Source: Micromonospora avicenniae (lineage in GTDB: Bacteria; Actinomycetota; Actinomycetes; Mycobacteriales; Micromonosporaceae). From it: a DNA stretch of 64,000 nucleotides. This document shows, piece after piece, positions 37,611 through 45,240 of the stretch. A program made the translations under genes and the position numbers. Below the pieces are notes generated by a model, which saw only the letters and a program-made list of their open reading frames with translations, was not told the DNA's origin and did no database searches. Each line of letters opens with the position of its first letter. Position 1 is the stretch's first letter. The stretch is from assembly GCF_900156065.1 (NCBI RefSeq), contig NZ_FTNF01000003.1, forward strand, positions 432,783-496,782, given 5' to 3'.

Positions 37611-38126
37611 ATCAGCGACCACGATGCCCACTTGCTTCGCGCGCTGCACGACGAGCATGCGGAGGCGCTCTACGCGCACGCCGTGCGGCTGGTCAACGGC
37701 GATCGGCAGCGCGCCGAGGACCTGGTCCAGGAGACCCTGCTGCGGGCCTGGCGGCATCCCGAGGCCCTGGACCCGCGCCGCGGCTCGGTCCGTGCCTGGC
37801 TCTTCACCACCGCCCGCAACCTGGCCATCGACGCCTGGCGGCGACGGGGCACCCGGGTCGGGGAGGTCTACACGGACGAACTGCCCGAACCGCCGGAGGC
37901 GGTGGACGAGGCCGAGCGCGCGGTGGAGGCGTGGACCGTCGCCGAGGCGTTGAACCGGCTCAGCCCGACCCATCGGGAGGTGCTCGTCGAGTGCTTCTAC
38001 CAGGGACGGTCGGTGGCGGAGGCGGCGGCACGGCTGGGGGTGCCGCCGGGCACGATCAAGTCGCGCACCCACTACGCGCTGCGCTCACTACGGTTGGTCC
38101 TGGCCGAGATGGGGGTGACCGAATGA
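37611..38126 (+). CDS. ECF sigma factor (SigK/SigL-like) with apparent ATC start
   Basis: This sigma-70 factor of about 171 residues has region 2 (RAEDLVQETLLRAWRHPEAL and VRAWLFTTARNLAIDAWRRR) and region 4 (LSPTHREVLVECFYQGRSVAEAAARLGVPPGTIKSRTHYALRSL). No ATG, GTG or TTG fits well. GAGGAG (37599-37604) lies six bases before an ATC at 37611, giving I/M-SDHDAHLL, the expected N-terminus. The alternatives are a GTG at 37509, upstream of the ECF promoter, and a TTG at 37632 without a ribosome site. Its stop overlaps the anti-sigma ATG, so the two are coupled. Confidence 0.85.
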   Translation: MSDHDAHLLRALHDEHAEALYAHAVRLVNGDRQRAEDLVQETLLRAWRHPEALDPRRGSVRAWLFTTARNLAIDAWRRRGTRVGEVYTDELPEPPEAVDEAERAVEAWTVAEALNRLSPTHREVLVECFYQGRSVAEAAARLGVPPGTIKSRTHYALRSLRLVLAEMGVTE

Positions 38127-38812
38127 GCCGCTGCGAGTTCACGCAGGACGACGGCGCATACGTGCTGGGTGCCCTCGCCCCCGCCGAGCGGGCCGCGTAC
38201 GAGCGACACCTGGCCGGGTGCGCCGAGTGTCGCGGGGCGGTCGCCGAACTCGCCGTACTGCCCGGGCTGCTCGGCCGGCTCGACCCGGCTGGACTGGAGC
38301 AGTTCCTGCAGCCCACGTCGGGTCCGTCGCTGCCGGCACTGCTCGACGAGGCCCGGAACCGTAGACGCCGCGAGCGGGCGGCCGGCCGGCGGCGGTACGC
38401 GTTGACCGCGCTGGTGGCGACGGCGCTGGCCCTGATCGTCGGGGTCGGCGCGGCCCTCGTGCTGCCGCGGCGGGCCGCCCCGCCCGCCGAGGAACTGCGG
38501 ATGGTGGCCATGCAGCCGGTGGCCGGCAGCGTGCCGGTGCACGCCGAGCTCGCCCTGACCACCACCGGATGGGGCACCGAGGTGACCATGCGCTGCGGGT
38601 ACGACCCGCGTCCCGGCTACGGCAAGGCGTACACCTTCCGGCTGGTCGCGCGCGGGCCGGACGGGGCGACCGAGCAGGTCGGGTCCTGGCTGGCCGCGCC
38701 CGGCGACAGCGTACGGTTCACCGGCGTCACCCGGTTCACCGGCGCGGAGCTGGTACGGCTGGAGCTGCTACGCGCTGACGACACCCCGGTGCTCGGCTAC
38801 GACGTCCGCTGA
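38123..38812 (+). CDS. Membrane anti-sigma factor with zinc-finger (ZAS) domain
   Basis: This 229-residue protein has a cytoplasmic N-terminal ZAS motif H29-xxx-C33-xx-C36 (RHLAGCAEC), a single membrane helix at about residues 92-114, and an extracytoplasmic RskA-like domain of about 110 residues. It should hold the coupled ECF sigma factor inactive until a signal, often oxidative, releases it. RslA of Mycobacterium tuberculosis has the same layout. The ATG at 38123 overlaps the sigma factor stop (ATGA). Confidence 0.9.
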   Translation: MSRCEFTQDDGAYVLGALAPAERAAYERHLAGCAECRGAVAELAVLPGLLGRLDPAGLEQFLQPTSGPSLPALLDEARNRRRRERAAGRRRYALTALVATALALIVGVGAALVLPRRAAPPAEELRMVAMQPVAGSVPVHAELALTTTGWGTEVTMRCGYDPRPGYGKAYTFRLVARGPDGATEQVGSWLAAPGDSVRFTGVTRFTGAELVRLELLRADDTPVLGYDVR

Positions 38813-38900
38813 TCGCCGGCCGTCGACGTCCCGCGTCAGCGGTGCCCGCCCGGCGGCCCTGACGTCGGCAAGGGCCACGCGTCCGGGCGGCCGTACGTCC

Positions 38901-39830
38901 TCAGCGGGCGGCGGTGGCGGCGGCAGTGGGCGCGCTGGTACGAGTGGCGGCCCGAGTGCGCCGGGCGTTGCGCACCGCGTCGGCCGTGAACACGATCAAC
39001 GCGAGCCAGACCAGCGCGAAACCGGCCAGCCGGGCCGGCGGCATCGGCTCGTGGAAGATCAGCACACCGCAGGCCAGCTGAAGGATCGGGGCGAGGTACT
39101 GGATCATGCCGAGGCTGGTGAGCGGCAGTCGGTTGGCAGCGCCGGCGAAGAGCAGCAGCGGGATCGCGGTGGCCGCGCCGGCCAGCACCAGCAGCACGGT
39201 GTGCGCTGCCGAGACGTGGCCGAAGGTGACATCGCCGGTCGAGGCGAGCCAGCCGAGGTAGCCCAGCGCGGGCAGCGCCAGCACCGCCGACTCGACGAAG
39301 AGCCCCTCCGCCGCGGGCAGCCCGAGCTGCTTCTTGACCAGGCTGTACCCGCCGAAGCTGAGGGCGAGGGTGAGCGCGAGGTACGGCACGTGGCCGTAGT
39401 CGACTGTCAACACGGCGACGGCCACGCCGCCGACGCCCAGTGCCACCCACTGCGCCCGGCGGAGCTGTTCGCGCAGCACGGCCACGCCGAGCAGCACGAC
39501 CACCAGCGGGTTGATGAAGTAGCCGAGCGCGGTCTCCACCACCCGGTCGGAGTTCACGCCGTAGATGTAGGTGCCCCAGTTGACCGCGATCAGCGCCGCG
39601 GCGACACCGATCGCCACGAGCGCTCGCGGGCGACGCGCGAGCGCCCGCAGGAACGCGATGTTGCGCAGCGCGGCGAGCAGCAGCGCCACGAACGCCACCG
39701 ACCAGACGATCCGGTGCGCCAGGATCTCGAGCGGCCCGGTCGGCCGCAGCAGCTTCAGGTAGAGCGGGAAGAAACCCCAGAGCAGGTACGCGCCGAAGCC
39801 GTAGAGGTAACCCAGTCGCAGCGGTGTCAC
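38901..39830 (-). CDS. rarD: RarD-type EamA transporter
   Basis: This 309-residue membrane protein has about ten helices in two EamA repeats. The RarD-specific N-terminus GYLYGFGAYLLWGFFPLYLKLL and AVNWGTYIYGVNSDRVVETALGYFINPL are clear. RarD proteins are putative drug/metabolite exporters with no firm substrate. The ATG at 39830 overlaps the stop of the upstream acetyltransferase gene by four bases, so the two are co-transcribed. Confidence 0.9.
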   Translation of the reverse strand: MTPLRLGYLYGFGAYLLWGFFPLYLKLLRPTGPLEILAHRIVWSVAFVALLLAALRNIAFLRALARRPRALVAIGVAAALIAVNWGTYIYGVNSDRVVETALGYFINPLVVVLLGVAVLREQLRRAQWVALGVGGVAVAVLTVDYGHVPYLALTLALSFGGYSLVKKQLGLPAAEGLFVESAVLALPALGYLGWLASTGDVTFGHVSAAHTVLLVLAGAATAIPLLLFAGAANRLPLTSLGMIQYLAPILQLACGVLIFHEPMPPARLAGFALVWLALIVFTADAVRNARRTRAATRTSAPTAAATAAR

Positions 39831-40372
39831 GCCTCAACCGTAAGGGGTGGCGGGCCTTCGGGTTCCTTTCGGGTGGTCGGGGCCACCAGCGCGTCGCCGA
39901 CAGCGGTCATCGTGGCCGCGCCGTCCGGCGTCACCGGCCGGCCGCGCTGGTCGAGCTGCATGAAGTGGTCCGGGTCGACCGGTGCGAAGCCGACCTTCGC
40001 GTACACCCCGTGCGCGTCCAGCGTGGCCAGCAGGATCCGCCGTACGCCGAGCTCGGTCAGGTGGTCCCGGACCGCGCCGGCCAGCCAGGTGCCCAACCCG
40101 TGCCCCCGCTCACCGGGGTCCACGTAGACGTCGCAGAGCCAGGCGAACGTGGCCCCGTCGGTGACCGCCCGGGCCACGGCCACCTGGCGACCGTCGCCCG
40201 GACGGTAGACGCCGAACCCGATCGAGCCGGCGAAGGCCCGCCCCACGGTCTCGCGGTCGCGGTCGAGCGCCCAGTACGCGTCGGTGCTGAGCCAGCGGTG
40301 CACCCGATCCAGGTCGAGTCGACCGGAATCGGTGCTGAGCAGGTAACCGTCATCGCGGACCAGGGTGAACAT
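39827..40372 (-). CDS. GNAT-family N-acetyltransferase
   Basis: This 181-residue protein has the acetyl-CoA pyrophosphate-binding motif VYVDPGERGHGLGTWL (Q/RxxGxG/A form) near residue 88 and GVYAKVGFAPV near the C-terminal end of the fold. The substrate is unknown. It starts at the ATG at 40372 and is followed, with overlap, by rarD. The ~25-residue Pro/Glu-rich tail after the fold is probably disordered. Confidence 0.87.
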   Translation of the reverse strand: MFTLVRDDGYLLSTDSGRLDLDRVHRWLSTDAYWALDRDRETVGRAFAGSIGFGVYRPGDGRQVAVARAVTDGATFAWLCDVYVDPGERGHGLGTWLAGAVRDHLTELGVRRILLATLDAHGVYAKVGFAPVDPDHFMQLDQRGRPVTPDGAATMTAVGDALVAPTTRKEPEGPPPLTVEA

Positions 40373-40454
40373 CCTGGGACGCTAACCCCCGCCATCCCGT
40401 CGTGGCACCTGCCAATTTCCGCAATCTGGCCGCTCCCGGCGGCCCCGACCTGGA

Positions 40455-40841
40455 TCAGTCGCGGTCCAGGATGGCGCCCAGCACCCAGGTCACGATGCCG
40501 ACGAAGAGAGCGCCCAGCACCGCCGAGGGCCAGAACCCGTCGACGTGGAACGGCAGCCCGGCCTCACCGGCGATCCAGCTGGTGAGCAGGAAGAGCAAGC
40601 CGTTGACCACGAGCGCGATCAGCCCGAGGGTCAGCAGGTAGAACCCACAGCCGACGGTCTTGATGATCGGCTGGAGAACCGCGTTGACCACGCCGAAGAT
40701 CGCCGCCACCAGGATCAGCGTGGTGACCGTGGTGACCGCCGAATCCGAGTCGAGCGAGATGCCGGGAATGAACAGAGTGGCCAGCCAGAAGGCGAACGCC
40801 GTAGTGACCAGCCGGATCAGCAGGCCCTTCAGAAAACTCAT
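40455..40841 (-). CDS. Four-helix holin-like membrane protein (YvlD/phage holin family 4)
   Basis: This 128-residue integral membrane protein has four hydrophobic segments, with the family pattern IKTVGCGFYLLTLGLIALVVNGLLFLL in the middle. It belongs to the YvlD-like, mycobacterial 4-TMS holin-like family, which is usually chromosomal and not linked to phage. The ATG at 40841 is preferred to the ATG at 40895, which adds a non-hydrophobic leader not typical of the family. No phage genes surround it. Confidence 0.82.
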   Translation of the reverse strand: MSFLKGLLIRLVTTAFAFWLATLFIPGISLDSDSAVTTVTTLILVAAIFGVVNAVLQPIIKTVGCGFYLLTLGLIALVVNGLLFLLTSWIAGEAGLPFHVDGFWPSAVLGALFVGIVTWVLGAILDRD

Positions 40842-40949
40842 GGCGGCGATGGTGCCACGCGTCGACCAGCGGCGGAACCCGTGCCCGTCCACCATCCGTC
40901 GGCAGCCGTCCCTCGGTTGTGGTCCCGGCGACCCGGTCGCCGGCCCACC

Positions 40950-42770
40950 TCAGCCGCGCGATGGACGGCCGATGAGGTGCGCCTCGACGGGAGTGATCGA
41001 GACCTGCGCCCAGCGCAACGCGCGCCGGTTGATGACGGCCACCATGTCGTCGCGCATCCGGGTCAGCGACTGCGCGGAATCGCCGAGCCCCAGCGCCGCG
41101 CCGGCCAGGGCGGCCTCGCCGGTGTCGAGAGGTTGGAGCACCACCAGGTCGGCGCGGTTGAGCATGTCCACGTCCGCCACGGTCAGCTCTTCGCGTACGA
41201 CCAGGGTGGACCGCCACGGTGGGCCGGGCTGCGGATCGGCCGGCACCGCACCGCCCTCCGTCACCAGCAGCACGGGGCGGAGCGGGGTGCCTGCCCCGGT
41301 GGGGAGCGGCCGGCCGGGCGGAAGCAGCGGTATCGTCCCGCCCGGAGCGCCGACGCCGCGGACGAATGCTTCCCACTCGCGCGGACGGCTGGTCTGCACC
41401 ATCGCCTGCGCGCCGAGCGCCAGGGCGCGCAGCACCACGAGCTGAGCCGCGCGTACGCCGCCGACCAGCAGCACCCGGGTGCTCTCCGGCCGGAAGAGCC
41501 GGACGGTCAGCGCCTGCCCCTGCCGGTTGGTGCCGAGCACCAGTCCCGCGTCGGCGAGGGGCAGTTCCGGCAGTTCCGGCGCCGCCGCGGATCGGCGGGC
41601 CGGCTCGGCCAGCGCCAACGGCAGCGTGCCGGCCAGCCCGCGGGCGTGCGTGCCGTCCAGCCGGTGGACCTGCCCACCCAGGTCGGCCAGCAGCCGGTGC
41701 AGGGCCTGCGCGGCCAGCGACAACGCCCCGGGCGTACCCGCCGCGAGGCGGACGATCGTTGCGTTCGTCGCGTCGGCACCATTGCCTGGGCCGGCGCAGA
41801 GCGCGACAGTCGTGGCGACGGCCGGCAGGGCGAGCAGCCGGGTCACCAGTTGTCGACAGGCGTCGCCGTCCAGATCCGGCCACCGGTCCAGCCGGAAGGT
41901 GGCCTGGCGCAGCCCGCCCGCGTGCAGCGCCGTCCAGTGTTCGCGCACCGGTGTGCCGTCGAGGTGGGCGAGGTCGGCGAGCACCCGCAGCGCCGGGGTC
42001 ACGCCGAGCGGACGTACGTCCAGTGGTCGCAGTCGCCGGACGATCCGTCGTACCACGCCGGTGAGGGCGGCCCGCAGTTCGTCCGCCGACCACCCGTCGA
42101 CCCGCAGCACCCGTACGGCGACGACCGCCCGCTCGCGCCCGGCCAGCCGCCCGTCCGTCAGCTGCCGGTACGACGTGCCCGCCGCGCCTTCCACCGCCGG
42201 GGCCGGGGTCGCCGCGAGCACCAGTTGGATCCGGATCGGCGGACCGTCCGACGTGGGCGGTGGCAGCAGCGCGGAGGGCGCGGGTAGCGTGCGCGGTCCA
42301 CCTCCGATCAGCTCGTCCGGATCGCCGAGCTCCAGCAGCGCCACCATGCCGGCCGTGTCGTCGAGCGCGGCGGCCCGCCCGCCGAGCAGGTCGATGGGGC
42401 GGACGACGGCACCCGGATCCACGAGGTCGAGCAGCGCCAGCGGGCCCGCCTGAGCCGGCAGCCCCCTGCGGCGGGTGAGGTGATCGAGGCCCGTGCCCGC
42501 CCATTCGTAGAGCCACCGGCCCCGGATCCGCAGCCAGGCCAGTGGCAGCAGCAGCGCGGCGATGAGCAGAGCACCCGCCAGGGGCCCGGCGCCGCGGCCC
42601 AGTGCGGCGAGGAGCAGTGCCATCGCGACCTGCGCGGCGACGATCTGGCCGGCCCGGACACCCGGCGACTCGCGGAACCGCGCCGACGACTGCGCGGGTG
42701 CGGATGAGGGCGAGCGGCCGGTCACCCGTCTGCCCGAGTGACGCCGCCCGGCGGTGCTGGTAGTCGTCAC
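40950..42770 (-). CDS. eccE: Type VII secretion membrane component EccE
   Basis: This 606-residue protein begins with two closely spaced membrane helices (residues ~38-82, AGQIVAAQVAMALLLAALG and AGALLIAALLLPLAWL) and the EccE hallmark RGRWLYEWAGTGLDHLTRR. A large cytoplasmic alpha/beta domain follows. EccE sits at the outer edge of the ESX membrane complex. The minus-strand ATG at 42770 diverges from the WXG100 genes at 43011. The partner genes eccB, eccC and eccD are not in the window, so this is either a split locus or an isolated part. Confidence 0.87.
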   Translation of the reverse strand: MTTTSTAGRRHSGRRVTGRSPSSAPAQSSARFRESPGVRAGQIVAAQVAMALLLAALGRGAGPLAGALLIAALLLPLAWLRIRGRWLYEWAGTGLDHLTRRRGLPAQAGPLALLDLVDPGAVVRPIDLLGGRAAALDDTAGMVALLELGDPDELIGGGPRTLPAPSALLPPPTSDGPPIRIQLVLAATPAPAVEGAAGTSYRQLTDGRLAGRERAVVAVRVLRVDGWSADELRAALTGVVRRIVRRLRPLDVRPLGVTPALRVLADLAHLDGTPVREHWTALHAGGLRQATFRLDRWPDLDGDACRQLVTRLLALPAVATTVALCAGPGNGADATNATIVRLAAGTPGALSLAAQALHRLLADLGGQVHRLDGTHARGLAGTLPLALAEPARRSAAAPELPELPLADAGLVLGTNRQGQALTVRLFRPESTRVLLVGGVRAAQLVVLRALALGAQAMVQTSRPREWEAFVRGVGAPGGTIPLLPPGRPLPTGAGTPLRPVLLVTEGGAVPADPQPGPPWRSTLVVREELTVADVDMLNRADLVVLQPLDTGEAALAGAALGLGDSAQSLTRMRDDMVAVINRRALRWAQVSITPVEAHLIGRPSRG

Positions 42771-43010
42771 CGCCCCTCCCGCCCGTCACTCGCCGCTACC
42801 TCGCTGCGGCACATGGTAAGCGAACTGATCGGCGCGCGTTGTCCACAGGGGAGCCGAGCGGGGTAGCAGAAGAGCTACCGGGCGACTACCGTCAGCCACG
42901 AATTCCGCTGACCCCGTGCCTGCCGTCCGCGACTCTCCCGGGTGCGAGAGGTGCGCTTCTGTGCGCACCCATGGCCGGCCGAGGCCGATGAGACGAGGTG
43001 AGGTCCGAAA

Positions 43011-43331
43011 GTGTCCCAGACCCAGGCGGAAGCCGCGGTGATGCAGCAGACCGCGGCCAGGTTCGAGCAGGTGGACCAGTCCCTGCAATCGATGCTCAGC
43101 AACCTACTGGCCGAGCTCGACGTGTTGCAGCAGGCCTGGCGAGGCGCCGGTGGGCGGTCGTTCGAGCAGGTGAAGCAGCAGTGGGCGCAGGATCAGGCCG
43201 CGTTGCAGCGGGCCCTGCGAGAGACGGCCGGTGCGATCCGTACGGCCGGGCAGCAGTACGACGTCTCGGACACCGAGGCCGCCGGCCGTATCGCCGGCAC
43301 CAACCGCGGCGGCATCCAGCTGCCGCTCTGA
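43011..43331 (+). CDS. WXG100-family ESX secreted protein 1
   Basis: This 106-residue helical hairpin protein has the turn motif W43-R-G45 (AWRGAGG) and a C-terminal export signal of the YxxxD form (QYDVSD). It should pair with the protein encoded 29 bases downstream as an EsxB/EsxA-like heterodimer and be exported by a type VII system. The start is the GTG at 43011. The promoter lies in the divergent gap with eccE (42771-43010). Confidence 0.9.
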   Translation: MSQTQAEAAVMQQTAARFEQVDQSLQSMLSNLLAELDVLQQAWRGAGGRSFEQVKQQWAQDQAALQRALRETAGAIRTAGQQYDVSDTEAAGRIAGTNRGGIQLPL

Positions 43332-43360
43332 CAGGTTCCGATCCAGGGGGAGGGATTTAG

Positions 43361-43654
43361 ATGGACAACGGCATACTCGTCGTCAACTTCGCCGCGCTGC
43401 AACAGGCCAGCGCGGACATCCAGAAGGCGTTGAACACGCTCGACTCGCAGCTCGGCCAGCTCGAGCGGGACGCCGCTCCGTTGGTGTCCGGCTGGACGGG
43501 TGAGGCCCAACAGGCGTACGAGCAGCGGCAGGCCCGTTGGCGTGCCGCCTCGCAGGACCTCCAGGCCATGCTGCGCGACATCAAACTCGCGGTGGACGAT
43601 TCCGCCACCGACTATCTGGACACCGAGAAGAAGAACGTCGGCCTGTTCCAGTGA
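43361..43654 (+). CDS. WXG100-family ESX secreted protein 2
   Basis: This 97-residue partner has the turn motif W45-T-G47 (SGWTGEAQQAY) and a C-terminal YLDTE (YxxxE) export signal. The ATG at 43361 follows GGGGGAGGG. Both proteins of the pair carry an export-like signal, whereas in mycobacterial pairs usually only one does. A terminator-like hairpin follows the gene before the convergent mycP. Confidence 0.9.
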   Translation: MDNGILVVNFAALQQASADIQKALNTLDSQLGQLERDAAPLVSGWTGEAQQAYEQRQARWRAASQDLQAMLRDIKLAVDDSATDYLDTEKKNVGLFQ

Positions 43655-43659
43655 CTCCG

Positions 43660-43691
43660 GCGCCGGGAGGTGCCCCGGGCCCTCCCGGCGC
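43660..43691. terminator. Terminator between WXG100 gene and mycP
   Basis: Perfect 11-bp arms (43660-43670 and 43681-43691) around a ten-base loop, six bases after the WXG100 stop and between convergent genes. Confidence 0.75.
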
Positions 43692-43749
43692 AACGGTTCG
43701 CCGCATCGACGGTGGTGCCGGCCCTGCTCCGGGCCGCGCCACCGCTCGC

Positions 43750-45093
43750 TCAGGCGCGGTCGGCCGGGCGCCAGCGGCGGCGAGCACCACGCGGCAGCAG
43801 GTACGCGAGCAGGGCGACGACGGCGGCCGCCACGCCGAGGACGGCCGCCACCGCCAGCGCTCGGTCCCGGGCAAAGTCCCGCCGGGCCTGCTGCGCCTGT
43901 CGTGCCGGGTCGGTCCGGTCGTCGGCCAGGGCGGCCACCGGCCGGGGTTCACCCGCCGGGCCCCCGGTGGTCTCGGTGACCGCCCGGTACGGGTTGAGCA
44001 CTCCGGCCCCGTATCCGCCGTCCGGCGCCGGGTCGGCGCTGGCGACGATCCGCTCGGCCACCTGAGCGGCGCTCAGCCGGGGCTGGTACTCGCGCAGCAG
44101 TGCCGCGGTCGCGGCGACGAACGGGGTCGCGTAACTGGTGCCCTCGGCCCGGTGGTGGCCGCGACCGGGCGCGGCCGTCAGCACGTCGCTGCCGGGCGCG
44201 ACCAGGTCGACGTACGGCCCGGTCTGGGAGAACGGCGCGCGTGAGCCGTCCGCTCCGATCGCGCCAACCCCGAGCACCCCGTCGTAGGCCGCCGGGTAGG
44301 GCCGGGGATCGCCGGCCTCGTGAAGGTTTCCGGCGGCGGCGACCACGACCACGTCACGGCTCAGCGCGTAGTCGATTGCGGCACGTACGGCCGGATCGTC
44401 CGTGTAGAGCACGACCGAGAGGTTCAGCACGTCCGCGCCGTGGTCGACCGCCCATCGGATCGCCCGGGCGAACTCGCCGGCGCCGACCGTACGCCCCGAC
44501 TCTCGCCCCTCCACCACCTGCTGCTCGCTGACCCGCACCGGGAGGATCCGGGCACCCGGCGCCAGGCCGCGGAACGCCACGCCGGTGCGGGGTGCGGCGG
44601 CGATGAGGCTCGCCACGCCGGTGCCGTGGCCGGCGCAGTCACGGGTACCGTCGCCGCCGCCGTCGAGCAGGTCGGTGCCGTCGAGCACCCGGCCGGTGAG
44701 CTGGTGATGCCCCCGATCCACCCCGGAGTCGACGACCGCCACCGTCACCCCCGCCCCGGTGGCGAACGGGGCCAGCCGTTCGGGGACGTACCGCTGCTGT
44801 GGCCAGGGTGTGGCGGTGACCGTCCCGGCGGGAGCCAGCGGTGTGGCGCAACGCGGCGCGGCTCGGCGGCTCTCCGTGACCGCGGCTGGACGGAGTACCG
44901 CCTGGGCCGGGCGGCGAAGCCGAGCCGGTTGAGCCGCCGCCGAATCCGGCATCCTGGCCACCGAATCGGTCGCCCCGGCGGGCGGGACCGGACTCGAAGC
45001 GGCGGCCGGCCGGGCGGGAGCGACGGCCGGAACACCGGCCAGCAGCGCGGCGGCCAGTGCCGCCATGGCCGGGCGCCCCATCGACCGGGACAT
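43750..45093 (-). CDS. mycP: Mycosin (type VII secretion-associated serine protease)
   Basis: This 447-residue subtilisin-family protease has a signal peptide (residues 1-33), a propeptide-like region, the catalytic triad D122 (VVDSGVD), H156 (AGHGTGVAS) and S320 (GTSYATP), with oxyanion N256. A C-terminal membrane helix (about residues 413-432) precedes an Arg-rich tail. Mycosins are structural and proteolytic parts of ESX systems, facing the outside. The ATG at 45093 diverges from the SseB-domain gene at 45241. Confidence 0.92.
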   Translation of the reverse strand: MSRSMGRPAMAALAAALLAGVPAVAPARPAAASSPVPPAGATDSVARMPDSAAAQPARLRRPAQAVLRPAAVTESRRAAPRCATPLAPAGTVTATPWPQQRYVPERLAPFATGAGVTVAVVDSGVDRGHHQLTGRVLDGTDLLDGGGDGTRDCAGHGTGVASLIAAAPRTGVAFRGLAPGARILPVRVSEQQVVEGRESGRTVGAGEFARAIRWAVDHGADVLNLSVVLYTDDPAVRAAIDYALSRDVVVVAAAGNLHEAGDPRPYPAAYDGVLGVGAIGADGSRAPFSQTGPYVDLVAPGSDVLTAAPGRGHHRAEGTSYATPFVAATAALLREYQPRLSAAQVAERIVASADPAPDGGYGAGVLNPYRAVTETTGGPAGEPRPVAALADDRTDPARQAQQARRDFARDRALAVAAVLGVAAAVVALLAYLLPRGARRRWRPADRA

Positions 45094-45240
45094 CGGGTCG
45101 CCTCCGCATCGTGTCGGCTCCGGTACGGGATGTTATCGCCTCTGCGGCATCGCCGCGCACCACCGGCGGGCTGGCATTGTGATCTTGTTACCACCTTGTA
45201 GGTTGTAGGCGATGCCTATGGCCTGTTCTCGGGAGGAGAG

